Shown piece by piece: positions 7,301-13,813 of a stretch of DNA of 13,813 nucleotides (position 1 is its first letter; each line of letters begins with the position of its first letter). Under the pieces are notes generated by a model. It worked only from the letters and a program-made list of their open reading frames with translations. It did no database searches and was not told where the DNA came from. The stretch covers positions 1-13,813 of the forward strand of contig CALABZ010000318.1 in NCBI GenBank assembly GCA_937888615.1, given 5' to 3'. This DNA comes from an uncultured Lentisphaeria bacterium (lineage in GTDB: Bacteria > Verrucomicrobiota > Lentisphaeria > Victivallales > Victivallaceae). The position numbers were made by a program, and so were the translations under genes.

Positions 7301-7462
7301 TTAATCGACTCCGCCGGTAATACGATCCAGGGATTCCAGAAGACAATAGAAGCGGTTGACAATACAGACCTTTCCGTATTCTCCCATTTGCCATCACAGG
7401 AATTCCGAATTAAAGCTGAACTGCGAAACGGTACATTGTATAGCATTGGATTTGAAAGGTAA
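4388..7462 (+). CDS. Secreted multidomain protein: concanavalin-like, discoidin-like and sialidase-like propeller parts
   Basis: This is a 1024-residue exported protein, probably acting on or binding a polysaccharide or glycoconjugate. Residues 1-21 are a signal peptide (hydrophobic core LLMSLIFTFTIF, cleavage near GADA). Residues 27-230 look like a concanavalin/LamG-like sandwich ending in FFDDIKI. Residues 245-365 look like an F5/8 type C (discoidin) carbohydrate-binding domain (KLTNGNYDDG, WYTLAEYRN, LRLTF, LREIEFFAP). Another sandwich spans about 390-480. From about 490 to 900 the pattern suits a five-bladed propeller, with Asp-box-like TADGINW (751-757) and SWDGFNW (811-817). The last 100 residues form a beta-sandwich of the type that follows such propellers. 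I could not assign catalytic acids, so it may be a hydrolase of an unrecognised family or a binding protein. It is AT-richer than the next two genes. Confidence 0.8.
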   Translation: MKLYNLLMSLIFTFTIFGADADRFTKVFLQEDCESSPYQSSEPFPTGKISDKSQILWNVTVPNSFEIVKNPVKSGRNALKVFRNGASGYISIGRKDAIPEGHDFRISFQLQVPEKGGCTIFFSDGKNSKPIGGLSIKSGRNIWAYDINQKWVTCSGLIVPPNKWLGCQIDFNSNRKNYQVSLIGEDGKKISSIQSYPFLQNTSFRDLMLLNTLPQGTTAFFDDIKILYSDNRSLEGCQNIAQGLIADSPGLAQNDASKLTNGNYDDGILLEVKKPRELEFSFTLPVKAQGIKIHSGDRNNSRQIKSFKLQSYNSLGHWYTLAEYRNPAGEKAPYIDFKPEDNLVKLRLTFPAQEDIFLREIEFFAPPDKPQHELDEFFQKCLSGEFRLPVYDGQYENHRIAELYLINTTPKDLPVKIKLVRRDAPLMVISENKHQLRPGSNRIPFDIKELSSGEYIAVVSDDSIPAKTNAGRLRRLLRISNSQSPSPVTPLHLTGQKMLFPDYYYFQSHSGLECTPMQAEKKLVHRGNTDDNCFIVYGDNIFIDDKGSICVNFHTWNRLWETASARYYHANASGTDLSSWQVLPGKANIPPDHRNPLQGKMPKPAIPDWELKKVGDQPLKYHFYDPEKDGPVNLKQLKLVWVHPAQPGTVGYQNYDWQVMRPPHSTTWPIWYKSPGEAIILRKTPLIQSIVDGSGFENPDSGSDLGFGQWLSDDGKYLHYAQGRHLYRFPPFTAPWDNIHWLSRIISVWRTADGINWERRYLGVPDTNMPVAAQHYGGLMTRIPNGGGLRLAFLNHYDALHQQMNVVLVYSWDGFNWRRFPHAAPFVNNGSPGDWLHGGCYFSLQAVEKDGKIYQLIPWANDHYHFQSEVVHSSKKSLDFITTEYMKNRFGARNIAKWPYFKKYFDSSFEKLAEKTKAATCSVGIAVYRKDGWFALNAGNTPGKFISHPILATGTMKVNIDLKQNGYFKIELIDSAGNTIQGFQKTIEAVDNTDLSVFSHLPSQEFRIKAELRNGTLYSIGFER

Positions 7463-7469
7463 ATATTGA

Positions 7470-9251
7470 ATGCATTTTTCATTACATTTTTCGGACTACA
7501 CGGTCATGGCGCTGTATCTTGTCGCGCTGGTGGTGATCGGTTTCGCCTGTTCCTCCAAAAAGAAGAACTCGAAGGATTACCTGCTCGGCGGCGGCAAGAT
7601 GCCGTTCCTCGCGCTCGGCATCTCGTGCCTGATGGCCGCGCTGAGCGCTTTTTCGCTGGTCATGGTGCCCGGCGAAATCTTCAACCACGGGCTGTCGTTC
7701 TGGATATTGAGCCTGATCACGCCGTTGTTCACGCTGGTCACGTGCAGTATTTTCATGCGGTTCTATTTCAAAATCGGCGCGTTCACGCCGTTCGAATACC
7801 TGGAACGGCGCTACAGCCCCGGCGTGCGGACATTGATCGCCTCGCTGACCATTTACCTGAGGCTGATTTATCTCGGCATGGTGCTTTTCTCCACCAGCAA
7901 AATATTCGAAGGAGCGGCGGGCTGGCCGGGATGGATCACGGTTCTGGCCTGCGGCGGCATCGCGGTGATCTTCACCACCATCGGCGGGCTTAAAGCCGTG
8001 GTCTGGACCGACGTCATGCAGTTCTTGGTCCTGATCGGGGGATTGTTCTGCATCCTCGGTGCGCTGTGGCTGAAAATCGACGGCGGGCTCTGGGGAGGAA
8101 TCGTGTATGCGTTCCAGAACGGCCGCGGGCTCGACGAGTTCGCCAATCCCGAATTCTACCTGCTGAACCCTTATGTGCGCCTGTCGTTCTGGCTGCTTCT
8201 GCTGGGGCAGTTCATGGCTCCGATCAGCATCATGGCCTCGGACCAGATGACCGTCCAGCGACTGCTGGCCAGCGGCAGTTACCGGAACGCCGTCAAAACC
8301 CAGGTGACGAACACCTGTCTGACGATCCCGACCATCATCATCCTTTGCATAATCGGACTTTCGGTCTTCACGTTTTTCGGCCAACACCCGGAGCTTTCGG
8401 TGAAAAGCGGCGACACGGCGCTGTTCAGTTTCATTTCGACACAGCTCCCCTCCCCGATCCCCGGCGTGATCATCGCCGGAATGCTGGCGGCGGTCGTCTC
8501 CACCCTGAACGCCGTATTCAACAGCATGGCCACCGTCTATCTGAAAGAACTCCACCTGCGCTACTTCAACCCCGCCATGACCGAAATCGCCCAGGTGAAA
8601 GTATCGCGCATCGCCACGGTCGCCATCGGGCTGACCGCCTGTTTCCTGGGACTGCTGATCACGTACTCCGCCGAATGGCTCGCGCAGAGCGTGGTGGAGG
8701 CTTCGACTATTTTCAATGCCTTTGACGCGATCATCGTACCCGCATTCGTTTTTGCGGTGCTCTCCCGCCGCGCCAGCACGCTGCTGGTCTGGGTGACGGC
8801 CGGTACGCTCTGGGGGTTGAAGCTGGGCATGATCACCTGGTACTTCGCCAGCACCGCCGCCTTCAACGGTTGGACTCCTGGCATGGCGCCGGGCTGGGCC
8901 GGACCGCTGGCATGGAGCTTCACGCTGCCCGCGCCCGCCATTGGAATGGCGGTTCTGGCACTGTGGGCATTCCTCCGCCATCGGGGCAAGCGTTTCACGA
9001 CGCCGGTACTGGTAACGGGAACCATATTCACAGGTTACGGACTCGGACTGTTGCTGTGGGCGATCTTCAGCAACATTTACTGCCGCGAAACGGCTCATGC
9101 GCTGAGTTTCCTGTGGCTGGCCTTTCCGACGGTCGTCTGCTATACGCTGATCGGCATCGTCTGGCTGAGCTTCGGCAAAGCACAGAAAAAAGAAAAATAC
9201 ATGGGATTGACGCTGTTCGATCCCGGTGATGTAATAACGGAGACGAAATGA
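7470..9251 (+). CDS. Sodium/solute symporter (SSS family)
   Basis: This is a 593-residue inner-membrane transporter of the SSS (SLC5-like) family, expected to import a sugar, sugar acid or similar solute together with Na+. It begins with the family-typical FSDYTVMALYLVALVVIGFA and DYLLGGGKMPFLALG. It carries the signature IGGLKAVVWTDVMQF (171-185), SDQMTVQRLLAS (257-268) and AAVVSTLNAVFNSMATV, whose Ser/Thr residues fit the sodium site of TM8. About 13-15 hydrophobic segments are visible. It starts 7 nt after the secreted protein stop with GAAAGG at 7454-7459 as ribosome site; a later ATG at 7506 would cut off the conserved first helix. It overlaps the next gene by 4 nt (ATGA). The context suggests uptake of the product released outside by the operon's proteins. 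Codon use is much more GC-rich than in the two preceding genes. Confidence 0.95.
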   Translation: MHFSLHFSDYTVMALYLVALVVIGFACSSKKKNSKDYLLGGGKMPFLALGISCLMAALSAFSLVMVPGEIFNHGLSFWILSLITPLFTLVTCSIFMRFYFKIGAFTPFEYLERRYSPGVRTLIASLTIYLRLIYLGMVLFSTSKIFEGAAGWPGWITVLACGGIAVIFTTIGGLKAVVWTDVMQFLVLIGGLFCILGALWLKIDGGLWGGIVYAFQNGRGLDEFANPEFYLLNPYVRLSFWLLLLGQFMAPISIMASDQMTVQRLLASGSYRNAVKTQVTNTCLTIPTIIILCIIGLSVFTFFGQHPELSVKSGDTALFSFISTQLPSPIPGVIIAGMLAAVVSTLNAVFNSMATVYLKELHLRYFNPAMTEIAQVKVSRIATVAIGLTACFLGLLITYSAEWLAQSVVEASTIFNAFDAIIVPAFVFAVLSRRASTLLVWVTAGTLWGLKLGMITWYFASTAAFNGWTPGMAPGWAGPLAWSFTLPAPAIGMAVLALWAFLRHRGKRFTTPVLVTGTIFTGYGLGLLLWAIFSNIYCRETAHALSFLWLAFPTVVCYTLIGIVWLSFGKAQKKEKYMGLTLFDPGDVITETK

Positions 9252-12010
9252 AATTTGAATGGATAACCGAAGGGTTCGAAGCGTTCCGCCGCGGGAGTTT
9301 CGGCAACGGCGGACAGAACCTTTACGTGTCGCGGGCCGGAGTCCTGCAACGAATCTACCAGTACGACTTGAATCACAACGGATATTTCGACCTGGTATTT
9401 GCCAACTGCCAGAACCACCACGAATCCGCCCCGGCCTATGTTTATTACCGTGACGGCTCGATGAGTCGGCTTCCCGCCCAGGGCGCGGTGTCCGGCGCGG
9501 TCATCGACCTGAACAACAGCGGTTATGCCGACCTGATCGTCTGCGGACGCTACGACATGGCGCAGCCGTTCGCCTCCAGCGACATCTATTTCGGCAGCGA
9601 CGAACCGTATTCGGAGAAACGCCACATCCGTATCCCGACACCGTGGGCGGAATCGGTCGCGGTCGGGTATTTCAACGGCGACGCCCGCCCGGCTCCGGCG
9701 TTCTCGCTGGCCCCCTACGGGGTCGTCCGCATTTTCTATCCGTCCGAACTCGGCATCGAATGGGGCAAATACACCGACCTGCCGCTGATGACCGGACAAC
9801 TCACCACAGGCGACCTCGACGGTGACGGCTTCGATGAACTGATCGTCCGCCGGAATGACTCCACCAAAACCATCGTCTACTGGGGAGGTCCCGACGGTAT
9901 TTCGCCCGAACGCCGCACCGTCATGCCTGAACTGCCGGAAGCCGACCAGATCGTCGTCCGCCAAGGCGATTCCCAGCAGAGTCAGATGGAAAAGGAATTG
10001 AAATCGCCCCCCCTGCCCCGCATGATCACCATCGGACAAACCAAATACCTGACGGTCATTACCGCCCGGCGGGTGATTTTTTATTCATTCAAAGACCGGA
10101 CGCCGTCGGAGGCTTTTCAACTCAACGTGCCCGATGCGCTGGCCGTGGCCTCCGGCTGCCTTCGCCGCAACGGTGAAACCGATCTTTTCGTCGCCGCCCG
10201 TTTCAGTCCCGAGGGCGAAAACGCCCAATACAGCTATTTATACCTGGGAACTCCCGATGGCTACCGGGAAGAAAACCGCCTCGCCATTCCGACCGTTCAG
10301 GCTTCGGACGCCATTATGGCGGACCTCGACGGCAACGGTCACGACGACCTGATTATCGCCCAGAGCCACACCGAGTATCATTACGCCAATCAGATCCTGG
10401 TGTATCGCGGCACTTCGACGGGAATCAGTGACGTCCCCGAACAACTGGCGGGGGAAGACGTTCAGCGGATTTTCGCCGTGCCGCGCCCGGACGGCTCCCG
10501 CGCGCTCCTGGCTGTGAACCATTATTCACGCTCCGCCGTCGGTTTCGACAAGACCTATATCTACTGGGGCGGTCCCGACGGTTATTCGCCGCAAAGGATG
10601 CAGGAAGTGCCGAGCTGGTGCGCCGTCGATTCCATTTATGCCGACCTGAACGACGATGGCTGGGCCGAACTCGTCGTCTGCAACAATTCCGAAAATTCCC
10701 TGCACCTGGACCCCGGATTCCATGTCCATCATTTCGGCCCGGACGGCTTCGAACCCTCGAAAACCTTCCAGCTCCCGACCGAACTCGGCTGGGGCGCCGT
10801 CTGTGCCGACTTCGACCGCGACGGCTACCTCGACATCGTCGCCGTCGCCAATCATTGGAAAGACCTGAAGATTTTCCACGGCGGTCCCGACGGCTTCCAA
10901 CGTTCGGAGTTGATCCAGCTGGGCAACCGCGGCAGCGCCCGCTGGATTCTGGCCGTGGACCTGAACAAAAACGGTTATCCCGATCTCGTCGTCCCCCTGA
11001 TCAATGCCGACCGAACCCTGATTCTGCACGGCGGGCCGGAAGGCTTCAGCATGGAACGCCATTCCGAGCTGGCGGTGTTCCACGGCAATTGCGCCCGCGC
11101 CGCCGACCTGACCGGCAACGGTTATCCCGACCTGATCATCGGTTCCCATGTCGAAACGCCGAGCAACGGCGAACTCACGCCGCATAACCCGCACCATTCC
11201 CATATTCATATTTACTGGAACGGTCCCGAAGGAATCAGCGAAAATAATAAAACGATTCTGAAAGCGGACGCCGCCGTCGCCATCGCCATCGCCGATTTCA
11301 ACAACGACGGCTGGCTCGATATCTTCGTCAATAACTATCACAACGGGCGGGAACGGGACATTCATTCGATCCTGTACTGGAATCGAAAGGGGCAGTTCCA
11401 CGAACTCGACCGGGAACTGATTTTCACGCATTCGGCCTCCGGCTGTATCGCGGCGGACTTCAACGAGGATGGTTATATCGACCTCGCCGTGGCCAATCAC
11501 AAAGTCGACGGCGATCATCTCGGATTCTCCACCGTCTGGTGGAACGGCCCGGACGGTTTCGACCGCCGCCGCACCACCGACCTGCCGACCGCCGGACCGC
11601 ACGGCATGACCGCCATCGAACCCGGCAACCAGCTCGACCGCGGCCCGGAAGAATATTATACGTCCGAACCATTTCAGGTAAAGGAAGATTCGACATTGGA
11701 GGGGATCGACTGGACCGGTGAACTTCCCCCGAAAACCTGGGTCCATGCTCGAATCAGGAGCGCTTCGACCCGGCAAGGGATCGAATCCGCCCCGTGGCAG
11801 GAACCATCCGGGCAGAAATTAAAAGCCGGTGCCTGGATACAATACCAATTGGCACTGGGAGCCGTGAATTCACTGCGGACTCCGAGAATCACCCGGGTGA
11901 CGGTCGCCCTGCAAACCGATTCCGATTCAGTTCCCGGAAATCGATTTCAGCAGTCGAAAGCGCGTCCCGTCACCGAACTCGCCGGAGATCGCTCCCGCGC
12001 CCTCCGGTAA
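9248..12010 (+). CDS. FG-GAP/VCBS repeat beta-propeller protein without visible signal peptide
   Basis: This is a 920-residue protein made of FG-GAP (integrin alpha-like) repeats. Calcium-loop motifs of the form D-x-x-x-x-G-x-x-D/E occur at residues 40, 87, 189, 359, 466, 521, 571, 620, 683 and 737 (for example DLDGDGFDE and DFNNDGWLD), each followed by a strand and often by a GGPDG-type turn. Degenerate units fall near 141, 257, 306 and 412, which gives 14 blades, most simply two seven-bladed propellers. Residues 800-890 form a separate sandwich (TWVHARIRSAS, WIQYQLAL). There is no hydrophobic N-terminus: it begins MKFEWITEGFEAF, and the start is fixed by the 4-nt overlap with the symporter and GGAG at 9239-9242. 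Such proteins usually bind carbohydrate or protein partners or stabilise with Ca2+; a cytoplasmic location or non-classical export would be odd. No enzyme signature seen. Confidence 0.88.
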   Translation: MKFEWITEGFEAFRRGSFGNGGQNLYVSRAGVLQRIYQYDLNHNGYFDLVFANCQNHHESAPAYVYYRDGSMSRLPAQGAVSGAVIDLNNSGYADLIVCGRYDMAQPFASSDIYFGSDEPYSEKRHIRIPTPWAESVAVGYFNGDARPAPAFSLAPYGVVRIFYPSELGIEWGKYTDLPLMTGQLTTGDLDGDGFDELIVRRNDSTKTIVYWGGPDGISPERRTVMPELPEADQIVVRQGDSQQSQMEKELKSPPLPRMITIGQTKYLTVITARRVIFYSFKDRTPSEAFQLNVPDALAVASGCLRRNGETDLFVAARFSPEGENAQYSYLYLGTPDGYREENRLAIPTVQASDAIMADLDGNGHDDLIIAQSHTEYHYANQILVYRGTSTGISDVPEQLAGEDVQRIFAVPRPDGSRALLAVNHYSRSAVGFDKTYIYWGGPDGYSPQRMQEVPSWCAVDSIYADLNDDGWAELVVCNNSENSLHLDPGFHVHHFGPDGFEPSKTFQLPTELGWGAVCADFDRDGYLDIVAVANHWKDLKIFHGGPDGFQRSELIQLGNRGSARWILAVDLNKNGYPDLVVPLINADRTLILHGGPEGFSMERHSELAVFHGNCARAADLTGNGYPDLIIGSHVETPSNGELTPHNPHHSHIHIYWNGPEGISENNKTILKADAAVAIAIADFNNDGWLDIFVNNYHNGRERDIHSILYWNRKGQFHELDRELIFTHSASGCIAADFNEDGYIDLAVANHKVDGDHLGFSTVWWNGPDGFDRRRTTDLPTAGPHGMTAIEPGNQLDRGPEEYYTSEPFQVKEDSTLEGIDWTGELPPKTWVHARIRSASTRQGIESAPWQEPSGQKLKAGAWIQYQLALGAVNSLRTPRITRVTVALQTDSDSVPGNRFQQSKARPVTELAGDRSRALR

Positions 12011-12069
12011 ACAGTCCAACGACAACATCGCCCGATACGCCTGAATCCGATCCCCGGCATTGACTTGCA

Positions 12070-12107
12070 ACGTCTGTCCAAGGGATCGGACGTACCACAT
12101 TTTTTTT
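12070..12107 (+). terminator. Possible terminator of the first operon
   Basis: A short imperfect hairpin (ACGTC at 12070-12074 with GACGT at 12089-12093, or alternatively GTCC with GGAC inside it) is followed six bases later by eight T residues (12100-12107). It lies between the last operon gene and the next promoter, which suits a terminator, but the stem is short and not directly joined to the T run. Confidence 0.4.
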
Positions 12108-12130
12108 CGAAATAATCCATCAATAGCCTA

Positions 12131-12158
12131 TTGACTTTTCCGAAATTCGCCTTATACT
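12131..12158 (+). promoter_or_regulatory. Promoter of the second regulator gene
   Basis: TTGACT (12131-12136), a 16-bp spacer and TATACT (12153-12158) resemble a sigma-70-type promoter. The start of transcription would be near 12165, about 29 nt before the ATG at 12194. Confidence 0.65.
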
Positions 12159-12166
12159 AATATAAG
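12151..12166. promoter_or_regulatory. Palindrome over the -10 box, candidate operator
   Basis: CTTATA-CTAA-TATAAG is a perfect 6-bp-arm inverted repeat with 4-bp centre. It covers the -10 element of the promoter above. Its place directly before a GntR-type gene makes autoregulation plausible, though the AT-rich arms could arise by chance. Confidence 0.5.
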
Positions 12167-12193
12167 AGAACGAAAGTTAAACCGAGAAAAGTC

Positions 12194-13227
12194 ATGATTG
12201 TAGCCACAGATATTGTAAAACAGCTTCGGCAGGATATTGTAAACCAGGAATTCGGCCTCAGCGGAAAACTACCGACCCGGGAAGAATTCAGTCATCAATA
12301 CGGCGCCAGCAAGGCGACAGTACAGAAAGCTTGGCAGCGCTGGAGGCGGAGGGCTTCATCATTTCCCGCGGGACGCTCGGCACCTTTGTCAACCCAAATT
12401 CACCGAATCTCACCGATATTGCGTTGCTGCTGCCGGTTCGCGAGGATCAGTTGACCGTACGGGACGAACTTTTCAGCCTGGTCAATCAGGAGCACCGCAA
12501 TCTGGAGAAACATACCGGCAAGAACCTGCGGTATTTCTATATTGACCGCGAACAGCGGGTACGGGATGATTTCGAGAAAGTGGCCGAGGAGGCCAACCGC
12601 ACACGGCTCAACGGAGTAATCCTGCCGTTTCCACCACAAAACTGGATGCTGGAGCCGTTTGTCCGCAACAATATCCCGGTAGTGGTGCTGACCGACGAGG
12701 ATGTCAAAGGCGCTTCGACGGTCTGGGTGGATTATTCGGATTTTTTCAACAAGGCCCTGCGTTATTGCAGGAAGCGGAACTGTCGCCGTCCGGCGCTGCT
12801 TTCCAACTCCACGCTGCCGTATCACCACATCGAAGATTATTTCAAGCTCGGGGCGAAAGCCGGATTTCAGATCGAATCCCGGCTGGTACAGGGGCAGTCC
12901 GAAGTGTTCGGGTTGCCGTGGCTCCGGCACAACCTTGATTCGTTTTTTTACGGCCCGGAACCGGCGGACGCAATCATTATCAGCGACGAAACGTTCCTGC
13001 CCGATATTCTCAAGTATCTGTTTGAGCACAACAGCATTTTGAGCCAAAATATCCAACTGGTCTGCGAGCGGACTTTTCCGCAGGACGCCTATACCAGTTT
13101 TCCGGTCAAATTTATTGGATTCGATTTGTACGAGATCATCGATACCTGTCTGCGGGCACTGGACGCATTGCGCGCCGGCGGAAAACCGGTGAAAAACTTT
13201 GAACTGATAACTGCAATTGAAAGCTAA
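12194..13227 (+). pseudogene. GntR-type regulator with LacI-like ligand domain, broken by an apparent one-base frameshift
   Basis: This is a regulator of about 344 residues if one missing base is restored. The first frame, from ATG 12194, gives the winged-helix start (IVKQLRQDIVNQEFGLSGKL, then PTREEFSHQYGASKATVQKA) up to about 12330. The wing and the rest continue in another frame from 12331 (LAALEAEGFIISRGTLGTFV), followed by a LacI/periplasmic-binding-like domain (VILPF, IPVVVLTDED, CRRPALLSNS, ADAIIISDE, IQLVCERTF, KFIGFDLYEI). The deletion falls in AAAGCTTGGC, where GC-TTG needs one more base. Without it the first frame stops at 12454, giving only an 86-residue product. It may be a real pseudogene, a sequencing or assembly error, or less likely recoding. 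An independent product from TTG 12331 would lack the DNA-binding helix. Its family resembles AraR-type sugar-responsive GntR proteins; the ligand is unknown. Confidence 0.85.
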
Positions 13228-13230
13228 AAA

Positions 13231-13235
13231 GGAGG
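13231..13235 (+). promoter_or_regulatory. Ribosome binding site GGAGG of the second pseudopilin
   Basis: GGAGG lies 6 nt before the ATG at 13242 and 3 nt after the regulator stop codon. It fixes the start of the pseudopilin and shows that the two genes are meant to be expressed together. Confidence 0.85.
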
Positions 13236-13241
13236 AAAAGT

Positions 13242-13813
13242 ATGAAGTCCCGAAGAAAAATTTTCACACTTATTGAATTACTGGTTGTAATAGCGATCAT
13301 AGCCATCCTGGCGGCGATGCTGCTGCCGGCGTTGAACAAGGCCCGCGAAAAAGCCAAGGCCAGTACATGTGTAAGTAATCTGAAGCAGATCGGTCTGGCG
13401 ATGTTCCAGTATGCGGATGATTATGACCAATTTTATCTCTTTGCCAGTTTGAACAACACCGCCACCATCAGCAACGACCACTCGAAAGCCTGGAACGCCT
13501 TGCTGGTCAAAAACAACTATCTACCCGGCAACTATAAGGACAGTTGGGGCAATACCGACTCTCAAACCTTCATTTGCCCGAGCGAATCTAATGTGAAACT
13601 CACGGTGAGCTGTGCCACGCGCCACTATGGGTTGAATTACCGGACCTACGGTTATGATCCGAAGTCGGCCCAAAAAATCGGCAAAGTCCGCAATGCCGCC
13701 AGTTTGATCTATATCGCGGACTCGACGCCGCGCAGTTATATACCGACCAGTTATTCGTATCTGATCCAGCATTATGGCGGCGTATATCCCATCTCCTATA
13801 ACGCCAGTTATCC
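13242..13813 (+). CDS. Second prepilin-like protein, cut by the window end
   Basis: At least 190 residues of a second pseudopilin are encoded, and the frame is open to the last base. It starts with a basic leader (MKSRRKI), then FTLIELLVVIAIIAILAAML and LPALNKAREKAK. From Phe8 on these residues are identical to the first pseudopilin, while the DNA differs mainly at third codon positions. The globular part is different (ADDYDQFYLF, FICPSESNVK, YGLNYRTYGY, ASLIYIADST). The family-typical H-X9-DG motif is expected further on, beyond the window. The residue before Phe is Ile rather than Gly. It follows the second GntR-type regulator by 14 nt, repeating the order seen at 3017-4358, and probably heads a second substrate-specific operon. 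Confidence 0.92.
   Translation, partial: MKSRRKIFTLIELLVVIAIIAILAAMLLPALNKAREKAKASTCVSNLKQIGLAMFQYADDYDQFYLFASLNNTATISNDHSKAWNALLVKNNYLPGNYKDSWGNTDSQTFICPSESNVKLTVSCATRHYGLNYRTYGYDPKSAQKIGKVRNAASLIYIADSTPRSYIPTSYSYLIQHYGGVYPISYNASY

Noticed and set aside
7482..9098. Open frame of 538 codons on the - strand
   Set aside because: It is a shadow of the GC-rich symporter gene. Its translation is rich in charged residues, Gln and His with no domain, while the sense frame is a clear SSS transporter.
10526..11776. Open frame of 416 codons on the - strand
   Set aside because: It is a shadow of the FG-GAP repeats. Repeated antisense motifs such as VQVG and VEVG simply mirror the DxDGD-type codons.
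1..13813. CRISPR array, insertion sequence ends, rRNA or riboswitch
   Set aside because: I saw no regularly spaced repeats, no transposase with terminal inverted repeats, no rRNA-like conserved segments, and no leader long enough for a known riboswitch.

Overview
The window looks like chromosomal DNA from a Lentisphaerota (Victivallis-like) bacterium. This is inferred from two prepilin-like proteins sharing an FTLIELLVVIAIIAILAAML-type leader, one with a visible H-X9-DG motif, lying next to GntR regulators, a sodium/solute symporter and FG-GAP/sialidase-like carbohydrate-related proteins. A planctomycete relative is the main alternative.

Region 1 (1-1875, + strand) is a compact recombination module: the end of a DUF2924-like gene, a large serine recombinase, and a small helix-turn-helix-like protein. 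The reading frames overlap by 1 and 20 nt, so the three are probably translationally coupled. Region 2 (1876-2386) has no convincing gene but holds a 14-bp direct repeat and inverted repeats. Region 3 (2381-2838, - strand) is a complete two-ended tmRNA gene (ssrA) with its promoter and rho-independent terminator; its tag reads ANEEYALAA. The recombinase module lies on the 3' side of ssrA, a common place for integrated elements.

Region 4 (2934-12107, + strand) is an apparent five-gene operon. A consensus promoter overlaps a palindromic GntR-type operator and is followed by a GntR/FCD regulator, an H-X9-DG pseudopilin, a 1024-residue secreted multidomain protein (concanavalin-like, discoidin-like and sialidase-like propeller parts), a sodium/solute symporter, and a 920-residue FG-GAP/VCBS protein that reads as 14 propeller blades. 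A weak hairpin with a T8 run follows. The layout suggests a glycan- or glycoside-responsive locus: an intracellular ligand is sensed by the regulator, a surface pseudopilin and a secreted binding or processing protein handle the polymer, and the symporter takes up the product.

Region 5 (12131-13813, + strand) starts the same pattern again: a promoter with a palindrome over its -10, a second GntR-type regulator (this one with a LacI-like ligand domain and an apparent one-base frameshift in its helix-turn-helix), then a second pseudopilin cut by the window end. The repeated regulator-then-pseudopilin order is the most interesting feature of the window.

Base composition changes inside the first operon. 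The pseudopilin and the secreted protein are visibly AT-richer than the symporter and FG-GAP genes (for example 24 G+C in 5281-5340 against 39 in 9481-9540), which suggests that the operon was assembled from parts of different origin.
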